Below, piece by piece: positions 16,859 through 25,284 of a stretch of DNA of 64,000 nt. A program made the position numbers and the translations under genes. The notes beneath the pieces were generated by a model. It was not told the origin of the DNA and made no database searches. It saw only the letters and a program-made list of their open reading frames with translations. Source of the DNA: Ottowia flava (GTDB lineage: Bacteria > Pseudomonadota > Gammaproteobacteria > Burkholderiales > Burkholderiaceae_C); NCBI RefSeq assembly GCF_008017535.1, contig NZ_VRUA01000001.1, forward strand, positions 62,001 through 126,000. Direction: 5' to 3'. How positions within the stretch are numbered: the first letter of the stretch is position 1; every line of letters begins with the position of its first letter.

Positions 16859-18472
16859 TCAGTTGCGCGCGGCGCCACCTTCACCGGCCGGGCGGCGGGC
16901 GCGCAGTTGCTCGATGTAGGCACGGCGCTGGTCGGGCGGCAGGGCCATGACCTTTTCGCGCTCGTCGGCGGGCAGGCGCTCCAGCCACGCGGGCTGTTGC
17001 ACCGCGGGCGACGCGGTGCCGGGGGGCGCACCCGCAGCCCCGCCTGCTGCGTTTTCCCTAGCTGCCTGCGCAGATGTGGCGCCGCCTGGCGCCCCATTTC
17101 GCCTTGAATCGGCGCCAGATGCCGCGTCGGCCGGCACCGATGCGCCGGCCGATGGCGCCGATGCCCCGCGCCGCGCCCCACTGGCGCGGCCCTGTGCCGC
17201 GGCCGCCCCCGACGCGCCGCCGGCCGGCGCCCGGCCCTGCAGTTGCACCTTGGCGCCGTCCTTGACGCGGTCGCCGCCTTCGGTCACCACGCGCTCGCCG
17301 GCCTGCAGGCCCTTGGCGATCAGCATCTGGTCCACCGTGGCCAGGCCGCGCGTCACGGCGCGGGTGTGGGCGACGTCTTCGGCGTCGATGACGTACACGT
17401 AGTCGCCCTGCGGACCGGTGCGCACCGCCGTCACCGGCACCAGCACGCCGACCGAAGCGCCCAGCTGCAGGCGCACGTTGACGAACTGGTTGGGAAAGAG
17501 CTGGCCATCGGTGTTGGTGAAGCGCGCCTTGGCACGCACCGTGCCGGTGGCGGTGTCGATCACGTTGTCCAGCGTGGAAAACACGCCTTCGCCCACCGTC
17601 TGGCTGCGCGCGCGGTCCAGCGCGGTGACGGGCAGGCGCCCGGCGCGCTGCGCCGCCAGCACGGCCGGCACGCGGTCCTGCGGCACGGCAAAGACCACGT
17701 CGATCGGGTCCATCTGGGTGATGGTGGCGATGCCGGTGGCGCTGCCGGCCGCCACCAGGTTACCCGGGTCCACGGCGCGCAGGCCGATGCGGCCGGTGAT
17801 CGGGGCGACGATGCGCGTGTGGTTCACGTTGAGCTGCGCCGCGGCCTCGTTGGCGCGGTCGCTGGCCACCGTGGCGGCCAGCTGCTTGACCAGCGCGGCC
17901 TGGGTGTCCACGTCCTGGCGCGCGATGGAATCCTGCTTCCACAGCGTTTCGTAGCGCTTGAGCGTGACCTGTGCCGCCGACAGCTGGGCGTCGTCGCGGG
18001 CGCGCTGCGCCTTGGCCTGCGCCAGCGCCTGGTCGTATTGGCGCGGATCGATGCGCGCCAGCAGCTGACCCTTGGTGACCTGCTGGCCTTCGGTAAACAG
18101 CACGTCCGTCAAGGTGCCGCTGACCTGCGCCTGCAGCGCCACGGTGGTCTGGGGCGTGACGGTGCCCAGCGCTTCCACCAGCACCGGCAGCTCGCCCTGC
18201 CTGGCCAGCGCCGAGCCCACGGTGACGCTGCTGGCGCCCGGGCGGCCGCCTCGCATGCCGCCGCCCGGGCCGCCGACGCCGGCCGGTCGCGCACCGGTGG
18301 CCGGCGCCTTGGCGCGCTGCACCAGCCAGTACGCACCGCCCGCCAGCAGCCCGACGAACACCAGCGCCAGCAGCACCCCCAGCCAGCGCCGCCGCGGCCG
18401 GGGGGCCGGAGGCGGCAGTGCCTCGGGCGCGCTGGTGGCGGGGTCGGCGGGGCGGGACTCGGATGTGGACAT
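16859..18472 (-). CDS. mdtA: RND efflux periplasmic adaptor, MdtA-like
   Basis: This 537-residue membrane-fusion protein has an N-terminal transmembrane anchor (WLGVLLALVFVGLLAGGAYW), the biotinyl-lipoyl-like and hairpin domains (ALQAQVSGTLTDVLFTEGQQ, GQLLARIDPRQYDQALA) and the beta-barrel (NHTRIVAPITGRIGLRAVD). It is longer than usual (about 400-415) because of a ~120-residue Ala/Gly/Pro-rich C-terminal extension ending in an EREKVMALPPDQRRAYIEQL helix. Part of the extension is encoded by a palindromic element. ATG 18472 was chosen; the frame continues to a GTG at 18553 but upstream residues look non-conserved. It is the first gene of the pump operon, 14 bases before mdtB. Confidence 0.9.
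   Translation of the reverse strand: MSTSESRPADPATSAPEALPPPAPRPRRRWLGVLLALVFVGLLAGGAYWLVQRAKAPATGARPAGVGGPGGGMRGGRPGASSVTVGSALARQGELPVLVEALGTVTPQTTVALQAQVSGTLTDVLFTEGQQVTKGQLLARIDPRQYDQALAQAKAQRARDDAQLSAAQVTLKRYETLWKQDSIARQDVDTQAALVKQLAATVASDRANEAAAQLNVNHTRIVAPITGRIGLRAVDPGNLVAAGSATGIATITQMDPIDVVFAVPQDRVPAVLAAQRAGRLPVTALDRARSQTVGEGVFSTLDNVIDTATGTVRAKARFTNTDGQLFPNQFVNVRLQLGASVGVLVPVTAVRTGPQGDYVYVIDAEDVAHTRAVTRGLATVDQMLIAKGLQAGERVVTEGGDRVKDGAKVQLQGRAPAGGASGAAAAQGRASGARRGASAPSAGASVPADAASGADSRRNGAPGGATSAQAARENAAGGAAGAPPGTASPAVQQPAWLERLPADEREKVMALPPDQRRAYIEQLRARRPAGEGGAARN
17051..17099 (+). repeat. Dispersed AGCTG element, copy E, inside mdtA
   Basis: The plus strand reads GTTTTCCCTAGCTGCCTGCG, CAGATGTGGCGCCGCCTGGC, GCCCCATTT, a copy opposite in direction to mdtA. 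Read with the gene it encodes NGAPGGATSAQAAREN in the disordered C-terminal extension. Confidence 0.75.
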
Positions 18473-18675
18473 GGGCGACGATGAATTGTTCTGGGTGCCG
18501 GTCGGCGCTGCACTGGCGCAACCCCACCCGCCGGTGCATCGTAGCGGCTGCACCCGGCTCGGCGCTTGTCGGCCTTTTGAAGATTTGTAAAGCGCGGCGG
18601 GGCGACGGCAAAGGTTGCGTAAACCGGCAGCACGGCGCGCGGGCGTCTGCTACCGTGCGGCCCGGGGGTATCAGC

Positions 18676-18990
18676 ATGGACCGATCCGAAAACCGCACCT
18701 GGATGCGCGAAGAGCTACTGCAGCTGCTGGCGGTGGCCGGCACGCTGGCGGGTTTGTCGATCACCGCGGTGGCCTTGTTGCACACGGTGGACCATGCCAC
18801 CGCGACCGCCACCATCGCCGACGACATGCTGGTGCTGTCCGCGCTGTTCTTCCTGCTGTGCACCTACGCGATCTTCATCGCGCTGCGCACACGCCACGCG
18901 CGCGTTGCGCGCACGCTGGAGCGGGTCGCCGACACGCTGTTCCTGCTGGCGCTGACCGGCATGGTCGCCGCCGGCTTCGTGATGGTCTAA
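18676..18990 (+). CDS. Small integral membrane protein, function unknown
   Basis: This 104-residue protein has three likely membrane segments (about residues 16-37, 50-70 and 83-103) joined by short charged loops (RTRHARVARTLERVAD before the last one). I do not recognise a named family. ATG 18676 was chosen over longer upstream reading because it follows a GGGGG purine-rich stretch and leaves a compact membrane protein. It is transcribed divergently from the efflux operon and could share its regulatory region. Confidence 0.7.
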   Translation: MDRSENRTWMREELLQLLAVAGTLAGLSITAVALLHTVDHATATATIADDMLVLSALFFLLCTYAIFIALRTRHARVARTLERVADTLFLLALTGMVAAGFVMV

Positions 18991-19000
18991 ACGCTATGGT

Positions 19001-19021
19001 GACGCCGGGCGCCCCGGCGTC
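19001..19021. terminator. Strong GC hairpin between convergent genes
   Basis: A perfect 9-bp stem GACGCCGGG/CCCGGCGTC with a 3-base loop lies between the convergent membrane-protein gene (ends 18990) and the DUF2322 gene (ends 19034). It has no T-run on either side, so it is a likely shared transcript end but not a textbook intrinsic terminator. Confidence 0.5.
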
Positions 19022-19033
19022 GGAGCCGCGGCG

Positions 19034-19351
19034 TCAGGCCGGCAGGGGCACCAGGCGCCAACCGGCGGTGGCCGTGTCCGGCTTGAGCAGCAAATCGATG
19101 TTGGGGTGCGCGCCCGGGTTCGCCTGCGCGTCCGGCACGTGTTCGGCGAACCAGATCAGGCCCTGGGCCACCGATTCGGGGTTCAGCGCGCCGGCAAAGC
19201 GCTCGGCCAGCGCGTTGTAGACCCGCAGCGAGCCCATCTTGCCCGGCGCGGCCGGGATGTGGTGAACGACCGCGCCTTGCGCGTCGACGATGTCCAGGCC
19301 ACGCAGTTGGTCGGCGGGCGGCAGGGTGTCGAGCGTTTCCTTGAAATTCAT
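19034..19351 (-). CDS. DUF2322 family protein
   Basis: This 105-residue soluble protein reads MNFKETLDTLPPADQLRGLD at its start, then VHHIPAAPGKMGSLRVYNAL and a C-terminal HPNIDLLLKPD. I recognise this pattern as DUF2322, a small conserved family of unknown function in beta- and gammaproteobacteria. ATG 19351 is chosen because conservation begins there; the open frame extends further upstream without family similarity. It stands alone, downstream of uppP on the same strand but separated by about 230 bases with no clear gene. Confidence 0.75.
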   Translation of the reverse strand: MNFKETLDTLPPADQLRGLDIVDAQGAVVHHIPAAPGKMGSLRVYNALAERFAGALNPESVAQGLIWFAEHVPDAQANPGAHPNIDLLLKPDTATAGWRLVPLPA

Positions 19352-19583
19352 GGCACCGATCGTAAGCGAAGGCGGCGCCCGGCCGCAGCGGCAAGTGTTC
19401 CGCACACCCGCCCTATCAACACCGTCGGTCCTCCGCCTGCCAGCCGCCACGCTGGCGAGCGGCCGGAGCACGCCAGCGGCCGCCGGCGCGAACAAGAGGC
19501 TGATCGCCAACCAGCCAACGGGAGCGCCACGCGCACCCTCCAACGGTCCACCCCGCGCGCCAGGCGCACCCAGCCGTTCTCGC

Positions 19584-20408
19584 TCAGTCCGCCCACACCA
19601 CCCAGCCCATCGACCAGGTCACCAGCACGATCACACCGAACGCAATGCGGTACCACGCGAAGGGCACGAAGCTGTGGCTGGAGATGTAGCGCAGCAGCCA
19701 GCGCACGCAGACCCAGGCGCTGAGGAAGGAAAACAGCAGACCCACGCCGAACATCGGCAGGTCGGCCGCCGACAGCAGCGCGCGCTCCTTGTAGAGCGAA
19801 TACACCCCCGCGCCGATCAGCGTGGGAATGGCCAGAAAGAAGGAAAAGTCCGTCGCCGCCTTGCGCGACAGGCCCAACAGCATGCCGCCGATGATGGTCG
19901 CGCCCGAGCGGCTGGTGCCCGGAATCATGGCCAAGCACTGCACCAGTCCCACCTTGAGCGCGTCCAGCGGCGTCATGTCGTCCACGCTCTGCACACGCGC
20001 CGCGCTTTGCGGGCGGCGCTCGGCCCACAGGATGACGAAGGCGCCCAGGATGAAGGTCGTGGCCACCACCTGCGGCGTGAACAGGTGGGCCTTGATGGCC
20101 TTGCCGAACAGCAGGCCGAGGACGACGGCCGGGAAGAAGCCGATCAGCACGTTCAGCGCAAATCGCTGCGACTGGCGGCTGCTGGGCAGCGAGACCAGCG
20201 TTTCGCGGATTTTCTGCCAGTACACGATGATCACGGCCAGGATCGCGCCGGTCTGGATGGCGATCTCGAACACCTTGGCCTTGGTGCCGGTGAAATCGAG
20301 CAGGCTGCCGGCCAGGATCAGGTGGCCGGTGGAGGAGATGGGCAGGAATTCTGTCAGCCCCTCCACGATGCCCATGATCGCGGCCTTGACCAGTAAAACG
20401 GTGTCCAA
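19584..20408 (-). CDS. uppP: Undecaprenyl-diphosphatase UppP/BacA
   Basis: This 274-residue polytopic membrane phosphatase dephosphorylates undecaprenyl diphosphate to recycle the lipid carrier for peptidoglycan and other envelope polymers. Overproduction confers bacitracin resistance in known cases. Both signature motifs are present: [14 protein letters not shown] near residues 18-31 and the active-site [10 protein letters not shown] near 165. Length and start ([17 protein letters not shown]) are typical. It appears monocistronic; a palindromic repeat lies just upstream of its start. Confidence 0.95.
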   Translation of the reverse strand: MDTVLLVKAAIMGIVEGLTEFLPISSTGHLILAGSLLDFTGTKAKVFEIAIQTGAILAVIIVYWQKIRETLVSLPSSRQSQRFALNVLIGFFPAVVLGLLFGKAIKAHLFTPQVVATTFILGAFVILWAERRPQSAARVQSVDDMTPLDALKVGLVQCLAMIPGTSRSGATIIGGMLLGLSRKAATDFSFFLAIPTLIGAGVYSLYKERALLSAADLPMFGVGLLFSFLSAWVCVRWLLRYISSHSFVPFAWYRIAFGVIVLVTWSMGWVVWAD

Positions 20409-20452
20409 ACGAATTCCTTCCGTGCAGAGATGTGAGGGTGCGGCGCCTGACA

Positions 20453-20507
20453 GCTACATCATTGGTAGCTGCCCGCGCAGATTCTACGCGGGCCAGAGCG
20501 CTGTTTC
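20453..20507 (+). repeat. Dispersed AGCTG palindromic element, copy F
   Basis: This forward copy lies in the 120-bp gap between uppP and the ankyrin-repeat gene: GCTACATCATTGGTAGCTGC, CCGCGCAGATTCTACGCGGG, CCAGAGCGCTGTTT. Its right half is diverged. Confidence 0.8.
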
Positions 20508-20530
20508 CCTGAAATTTCTTAAGGCGACCT

Positions 20531-21259
20531 TCAGCGTCCGCCGGCTGCGCGCAGCAGCGCCGCCACCTCGCGCTGGCCCATGCGCTCGGCGTGCTGCAAG
20601 GGCGTGACGCCGTCGCGGTCGGCCTGGTTCACCTGCGCGCCGCGCGCCAGCAGCAGGCGCACGATCTCCTGGTGGCGCGGGCCGCCGTCGGCCAAGATCA
20701 CGGCCTCCAGCAACCCCGTCCAGCCCAGTCGGTTGAGGTGGTCGACGTCGATGTCGGTGGTCAGCAGCAGGCGCACGGTCTCGACGTGGCCGCGCTCGCA
20801 GGCGGGGATCAGCGCCGTGCCGCCGTAGCGGTTGGTGATGCGCCAGTCGGCGCCCGCTGCCAGTGCCGCGCGCACGATCTCGGTCATCCCGCGTGCGCCG
20901 GCCAGCAGGAAGGCGCTGTCCTGCTGCGCGTCCTGCGCGTTGACGTTGGCACCGCGGGCGATCAGCGCCTGCGCCGCCGCCACGTGGCCGCCCGCGGTCG
21001 CCAGCAGCACCGGCGTGCGGCCGCGTTCGTCGCGGGTTTCGATCTGCGCGCCGCTGGCCAGCGCGCGTTCGATGGCGGGGACGTCGCCCGCAGCAGCGGC
21101 GCTCAGCAACGCCGCAGAAGCATCTTCAGGGGTCATGATGGGCAGCGTGCGGGCATGCGCCCGAGGCGCAGCCAGCAGCGTCGTCAGCGCGGCGACGCCC
21201 AGCGTGGCCAAGCATTGCCGGCGATCGGGGCGGTGCGACACGCGAAGGAGAGGGGACAT
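20531..21259 (-). CDS. Exported ankyrin-repeat protein with twin-arginine-like signal
   Basis: This 242-residue protein has an N-terminal signal with a twin-arginine-like motif (DRRQCLATLG) and a cleavage region near APRAHA-RT. About five ankyrin repeats follow (for example RGRTPVLLATAGGHVAAAQA and GVTPLQHAERMGQREVAALL), with the usual TPLxxA and GADVN-type turns. Ankyrin repeats mediate protein binding; related periplasmic proteins often protect or partner secreted enzymes. ATG 21259 is preceded by a weak purine stretch, and the much longer upstream open frame is not family-like. Tat export is inferred from one motif. Confidence 0.82.
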   Translation of the reverse strand: MSPLLRVSHRPDRRQCLATLGVAALTTLLAAPRAHARTLPIMTPEDASAALLSAAAAGDVPAIERALASGAQIETRDERGRTPVLLATAGGHVAAAQALIARGANVNAQDAQQDSAFLLAGARGMTEIVRAALAAGADWRITNRYGGTALIPACERGHVETVRLLLTTDIDVDHLNRLGWTGLLEAVILADGGPRHQEIVRLLLARGAQVNQADRDGVTPLQHAERMGQREVAALLRAAGGR

Positions 21260-21442
21260 GCGGGCGATTATGGCGACGGGACGTGACGCGCGTTGCTTGA
21301 CCCAGTAAGGCCCGCCACCCGGCCGCTCGCGCCACTTGGGTGCGGCTCGCGCCGCCATGGCGCGTTTCGTCGCATCCCGCTCGCGCAGGCACCCGCAGCC
21401 CGGCACAGTCGCGCCATCGACCAACGCCCCTGGAGACCTCCC

Positions 21443-22129
21443 ATGCTGCTCACCACCCTGCTCGTCCAACACCCTGCCGCCATCGTCGACGTCGTGCGCC
21501 AGACGCCCCTGTGGGTCGGCGGCATCGCGGCCGGGCTCGCCTGGCTCGGCCTGTCCGCCACACAAGACCGCCAGGTGCACTTCAACCGCTTGGTCGCCCT
21601 GCCCCTGTGCATGACCGGGCTGGCGCTGTGGGGCGTGCAGTCCGCTTTCGGCAGCACGGGCCAACTCGCCGCGCTGCTGGCGTTGTGGGCCCTCTGCGCG
21701 GTGGCGATGCTGGCCCTGGCCGGGCGCGCCGCACCGCCGCCCGGCACACGCTACGACGCCGCCACGCGCAGCTTTCACCTGCCCGGCAGCTGGGTGCCGA
21801 TGGCCCTGATCGCCGCCGTTTTCCTGATGAAGTACGGCATCGGCGTGCAGCTGGCGATGGAGCCTGCCCTGGCCCACCAGAGTGCCTTTGCCTTCACCGT
21901 CACCGCGCTGTACGGGGCGATGTCCGGCCTGTTCATGGCCCGCACACTGCGCGTGCTGCGGTGCGTGCGCCAGCCGGCCAAAGGGACCCTCTGGCCGCCT
22001 GAGGCGCTGCCGTTCATCGCCCGCCACGGTCATTCACGCCCCTCGTCGGCATTGCATCGCATGGCGATGGCGCGGCAGGCCGCCGCCCGACACACTGAGC
22101 CTCATCGACTATCAGGAGAACCCTCATGA
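21443..22129 (+). CDS. Polytopic membrane protein, possibly DUF6622-like
   Basis: This 228-residue protein has about five or six hydrophobic segments (LWVGGIAAGLAWLGLS, RLVALPLCMTGLALWGV, AALLALWALCAVAMLALAG, VPMALIAAVFLMKYGIGV, then a later one). It ends in a polar C-terminal tail of ~40 residues after LFMARTLRVLRC. The arrangement resembles membrane proteins labelled DUF6622, but I am not certain. ATG 21443 has TGGAG upstream. Its stop overlaps the start of the next gene by four bases, so the two are probably translated together. Confidence 0.75.
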   Translation: MLLTTLLVQHPAAIVDVVRQTPLWVGGIAAGLAWLGLSATQDRQVHFNRLVALPLCMTGLALWGVQSAFGSTGQLAALLALWALCAVAMLALAGRAAPPPGTRYDAATRSFHLPGSWVPMALIAAVFLMKYGIGVQLAMEPALAHQSAFAFTVTALYGAMSGLFMARTLRVLRCVRQPAKGTLWPPEALPFIARHGHSRPSSALHRMAMARQAAARHTEPHRLSGEPS

Positions 22130-22425
22130 CCGCCGCGACCCCTTCGACCCGCACCACCAACCCCCCACTGGAACGCCTGGCCCGCCGCCGCGCCGCCGCC
22201 AAGCTGGGCTGGTACACCCACGCGCTGGTCTACGCGCTCGTCAACGTCGGCCTGGCGGCCATCGCCCTGGGCAACGGGCAGAGCTGGCACGCCTACCCGC
22301 TGCTCGGCTGGGGCCTGGGGCTGGCGATCCACGGTGCGGCGGTCTGGCTGCTGAGCCCCGGCGCCCGCTGGCGCGAGCAGTTGGTCGAACGTGAACGCCA
22401 GGCGTTGATGCGACAACCGCGCTGA
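22126..22425 (+). CDS. 2TM-domain membrane protein
   Basis: This 99-residue protein fits the 2TM domain family: a basic amphipathic start (LERLARRRAAAKLGWYTHAL), two membrane helices (ALVNVGLAAIALG and LGWGLGLAIHGAAVWLL) and a charged tail (WREQLVERERQALMRQ). Its function is unknown; family members sit beside LytTR-type regulators in some genomes, and a LytTR system lies 2-4 kb downstream here. It overlaps the upstream membrane-protein gene by four bases and is followed by a GST gene after 47 bases, suggesting one transcript. Confidence 0.8.
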   Translation: MTAATPSTRTTNPPLERLARRRAAAKLGWYTHALVYALVNVGLAAIALGNGQSWHAYPLLGWGLGLAIHGAAVWLLSPGARWREQLVERERQALMRQPR

Positions 22426-22472
22426 CGGCGCATCCGCTACGCTGACACTTACCGCTGAAACGGACCACCGCG

Positions 22473-23162
22473 ATGACCCCGAACACACCGATCACCGTCC
22501 ACCACCTGAACAACTCGCGCTCGCAGCGCATCCTGTGGCTGCTGGAAGAGCTGGACCTGCCGTACGAGATCGTGCACTACCAGCGCGACCCCAAGACCAT
22601 GCTGGCCCCGCCCGAGCTGCGCCGCGTGCACCCGCTGGGCAAGTCGCCGGTGGTGACGGTGGACGGGCTGACGCTGGCCGAATCGGGCGCCATCATCGAA
22701 ACCCTGGTCGAACGCTATGGCGACGGCCGGCTGGCACCCGCGCCGGGCAGCGACGACGCCGTGCGCTACCGCTACTGGCTGCACTACGCCGAAGGCTCGG
22801 CCATGCCGCCGCTGCTGCTCAAGCTGGTCTTCAACCGCATCCGCAGCGCGCCGATGCCCTTCTTCGCCAAGCCGATCGCGCGCGGCATCGCCGACAAGAT
22901 GCTCGGGACGCTGGTCGACCCGCAGCTGGCCACGCACCTGCGCTACCTGGAAGGCGAATTGGCCGGGCGCGACTGGTTCGCGGGCGATGCCTTCAGCGCT
23001 GCCGACGTGCAGATGAGCTTCCCGCTCGAAGCCGCGCAGGCCCGCGCCGGGCTGAACGCGCAGGACCACCCGCGCCTCGTCGACTGGCTGGCGCGCATCC
23101 ACGCCCGCCCGGCCTACCAGCGCGCGCTGGCGCGCGGCGGCGACTACGACCTGCTGTCCTGA
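22473..23162 (+). CDS. Glutathione S-transferase
   Basis: This 229-residue protein has an N-terminal thioredoxin-like GST domain (VHHLNNSRSQRILWLLEELD, a cis-Pro in HPLGKSPVV, and LAESGAIIETLVERY, which binds the gamma-glutamyl part). An all-helical C-terminal domain contains AGDAFSAADVQMSFPLE. It likely conjugates glutathione to electrophiles or handles peroxides. It reads in the same direction as the preceding membrane-protein pair and the following DUF4188 gene, 13 bases away. Confidence 0.93.
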   Translation: MTPNTPITVHHLNNSRSQRILWLLEELDLPYEIVHYQRDPKTMLAPPELRRVHPLGKSPVVTVDGLTLAESGAIIETLVERYGDGRLAPAPGSDDAVRYRYWLHYAEGSAMPPLLLKLVFNRIRSAPMPFFAKPIARGIADKMLGTLVDPQLATHLRYLEGELAGRDWFAGDAFSAADVQMSFPLEAAQARAGLNAQDHPRLVDWLARIHARPAYQRALARGGDYDLLS

Positions 23163-23175
23163 CCGGAACGCCCCC

Positions 23176-23670
23176 ATGCGCCCGGTACCCGAACGCCTGA
23201 CCGCCCGGATCGATAGCGAGCTCGTGCTGTTCTTGATCGGCATGCGCGTCAACCGCCCGCTGCGGATCGACCGCTGGTGGCCGGTGGCCAGCGCCATGCC
23301 GCGCATGGTGCGCGAGCTGATGCGCGCGCCCGAACTCGGCCTGCTGCACACCGAATCGTGGTTTGGCCGCACCACGCTCATGCTGCAGTACTGGCGCACG
23401 CTGGACCAGCTGCTGGCCTACGCGCACGACAAACAGGCCGAGCACCTGCCCGCCTGCCGCGACTTCAACCGCCGCATCGGCACCGACGGCACGGTCGGCA
23501 TCTGGCACGAAACGTATTTGGTCGCCCCCGGCCGCCACGAAAGCGTGTACGTCAACATGCCGCCCTTCGGCCTGGCGCGCGCGGGCGAAGGCGTGCCGGC
23601 GACGGGCGAGCGCGCCACCGCCGCGCGTCGGCTGCACGTGCCGCCCCACGGTGAAGGCGACGTCTCATGA
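23176..23670 (+). CDS. DUF4188 family (monooxygenase-like) protein
   Basis: This 164-residue protein has features I associate with DUF4188: FLIGMRVNRPLRIDRWWPV near the start, LGLLHTESWFGRTTLMLQYW in the middle and GIWHETYLVAPGRHESVYVN before the end. Family members have a dimeric alpha-beta-barrel (monooxygenase-like) fold with no proven reaction. It follows the GST gene by 13 bases, and its stop codon overlaps the ATG of the next small ORF by four bases, consistent with one operon. Confidence 0.85.
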   Translation: MRPVPERLTARIDSELVLFLIGMRVNRPLRIDRWWPVASAMPRMVRELMRAPELGLLHTESWFGRTTLMLQYWRTLDQLLAYAHDKQAEHLPACRDFNRRIGTDGTVGIWHETYLVAPGRHESVYVNMPPFGLARAGEGVPATGERATAARRLHVPPHGEGDVS

Positions 23671-24020
23671 TCGATATTTTTAAGACAAATTGGCGTCCAG
23701 CCCTACGGCCATATGCGCGATCAGCTATCAAAACAAAAGCACTTCTCGGCTTGCTGACCTTCACTGGGCTGGCCCATGGCGCCACCGGCCTGGTGCAACT
23801 GCCGGCCACCGCCACGCACGGGCGCATGGCCATCGTTTACCCCAGCGACGCTGCCCTGTCGCAGTCACCGCCCAAGCTGCCGCCGCGCGCAGCCCGGGTG
23901 ATGGACGACCCGCCCGGTTGCCACCGCCGCGAGATCCCGCGCGCGTATGCTGCGATCGTGCAATTTTTCAACCAACAACTGTGCCCCACCGCCGCGACAC
24001 CGTCCAGCCAGCCAGGATGA
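23667..24020 (+). CDS. Small exported ORF whose N-terminus is repeat-derived
   Basis: This is a 117-residue ORF with no family I can name confidently. Residues ~6-24 (NWRPALRPYARSAIKT) are encoded by a palindromic element. A hydrophobic stretch ending LTFTGLAHGA-TG then looks like a signal peptide, and LVQLPATATHGRMAIVYPSD resembles the start of some exported alpha/beta-hydrolases, so it may be a truncated relic. Its ATG overlaps the previous gene and its TGA overlaps the next gene, each by four bases. That neat fit argues it is translated. It has no catalytic motif, and the function, if any, is unknown. Confidence 0.5.
   Translation: MIDIFKTNWRPALRPYARSAIKTKALLGLLTFTGLAHGATGLVQLPATATHGRMAIVYPSDAALSQSPPKLPPRAARVMDDPPGCHRREIPRAYAAIVQFFNQQLCPTAATPSSQPG
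23686..23740 (-). repeat. Dispersed AGCTG element, copy G, at the start of a small ORF
   Basis: The plus strand reads CAAATTGGCGTCCAGCCCTA, CGGCCATATGCGCGATCAGC, TATCAAAACAAAAGC, the reverse orientation of the family. It supplies codons 7-24 of the ORF at 23667 in the same frame as copy I in the response regulator. Confidence 0.85.
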
Positions 24021-25084
24021 ACGACTTCTGGCGCGACGCGACCCGCCATAGCCTACAGGTGGTGGCGTTCTGCTTTGGTGTCGCGGTGCTCACCACCGCG
24101 ATCTGGCCTGCGAACAGCTACTGGATGCACGTGATCAATGCGCTGTGCATCGGACTGATTACCTGGGCCGTCATTGAATTCGGCCGCCTGCCGATCCCGG
24201 CGAAGTACTGTCACCCCTCCGTCGAGGGCGGCGTGGGCTGGCCGAAGGGTTGGCGTGGCGTTGGGCTGGCAACATTGGGTATCGCCGCCGGTTTTCTGGT
24301 CGGCGACCCGATCGGTCGCTGGCTGTCGGGCGACGGATATATGCGCAGCGCCGACGACGGGCGCCTGGGCCTGATCATCACCATCGCCGCTGGCGGCGTC
24401 GCCACGCTGTATTTCTACATGCGCGGCCACGCCGCCAGCCTGGAGGCCAGCCGCAACGCGGCCGAACGCGACGCCAGCGAAGCCCACCTGCGCCTGCTGC
24501 AAAGCCAGCTGGAGCCGCACATGCTGTTCAACACCCTGGCCACGCTGCGCGCGCTGATCGGCATCGACCCGCCCGCGGCGCAGCAGATGCTGGACCGCAT
24601 CAACGACTACCTGCGCGCCACGCTGAACGCCAGCCGCAGCACCGCGCACCCGCTGTCGGCCGAGTTCGCGCGGCTGGACGACTACCTGAACCTGATGGCG
24701 CTGCGCATGGGCCCGCGCTTGCGCGTCACGCTGGTGCTGCCGGACGCCCTGCGCGACGTGCCGGTGCCGCCGCTGCTGCTGCAGCCGCTGGTCGAAAACG
24801 CCATCCGCCACGGGCTGGAGCCGCGCGTGCAAGGGGGCGACTTGACCGTGCGCGCCTGGGCCGAGGGCGACCGTCTGCAGCTGGAAGTGGCAGACACCGG
24901 CGTGGGCTTCGTGCCGGCCGAGGTGGCGCCCGACCGCTTCGGTCTGACCCAGGTGCGCGAACGCGTGGCCACCGCCTACGCGGGCGCGGGCCGTGTGGAG
25001 TGGCAGTCGGCCCCCGGGACGGGCACGCGCGTGCGGCTGGCCTTGCCATTGGCGCCAGCGGCAGGCGTTGGCCCTGGTCGGTGA
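24017..25084 (+). CDS. LytS-type sensor histidine kinase
   Basis: This 355-residue membrane kinase has four likely N-terminal membrane segments (residues ~12-30, 38-56, 82-98, 116-134), a short coiled linker, then a His_kinase (LytS/YehU) domain. LQSQLEPHMLFNTLATL carries the phospho-accepting H168, and the ATP-binding part has ENAIRHGLEP and VADTGVGF. No periplasmic sensor domain is evident, so it may sense within the membrane. ATG 24017 overlaps the preceding ORF's stop. The cognate regulator is probably the LytTR protein at 25880, although a protease gene lies between them. Confidence 0.9.
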   Translation: MNDFWRDATRHSLQVVAFCFGVAVLTTAIWPANSYWMHVINALCIGLITWAVIEFGRLPIPAKYCHPSVEGGVGWPKGWRGVGLATLGIAAGFLVGDPIGRWLSGDGYMRSADDGRLGLIITIAAGGVATLYFYMRGHAASLEASRNAAERDASEAHLRLLQSQLEPHMLFNTLATLRALIGIDPPAAQQMLDRINDYLRATLNASRSTAHPLSAEFARLDDYLNLMALRMGPRLRVTLVLPDALRDVPVPPLLLQPLVENAIRHGLEPRVQGGDLTVRAWAEGDRLQLEVADTGVGFVPAEVAPDRFGLTQVRERVATAYAGAGRVEWQSAPGTGTRVRLALPLAPAAGVGPGR

Positions 25085-25087
25085 TTT

Positions 25088-25147
25088 CAAGCCCAATTGG
25101 CCTCTGGCGCTACAACCAACTGCGCAGGCAGCTATCGTACTGAGAGC
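25088..25147 (-). repeat. Dispersed AGCTG palindromic element, copy H
   Basis: This reverse-orientation copy directly follows the kinase stop codon: CAAGCCCAATTGGCCTCTGG, CGCTACAACCAACTGCGCAG, GCAGCTATCGTACTGAGAGC. It is a well-preserved member of the family. Confidence 0.88.
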
Positions 25148-25284
25148 ATTTTCGGGGCAACGCAGCGCTTGGCCGGTCGCGTGACCACGCCGCCTGACGC
25201 CCCGGCCAGCGGCGCCGTGGGTCGGCCGCAAGTGCGAGGGCGCGCCCGCCGCCGCTGTCATGCGCGCGGCCGGGCGGCTTCGGT

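Noticed and set aside
14982..16919. A 645-codon plus-strand open frame opposite mdtB
   Set aside because: Composition is rich in Arg, Gln and His and there is no motif; the real gene is on the minus strand.
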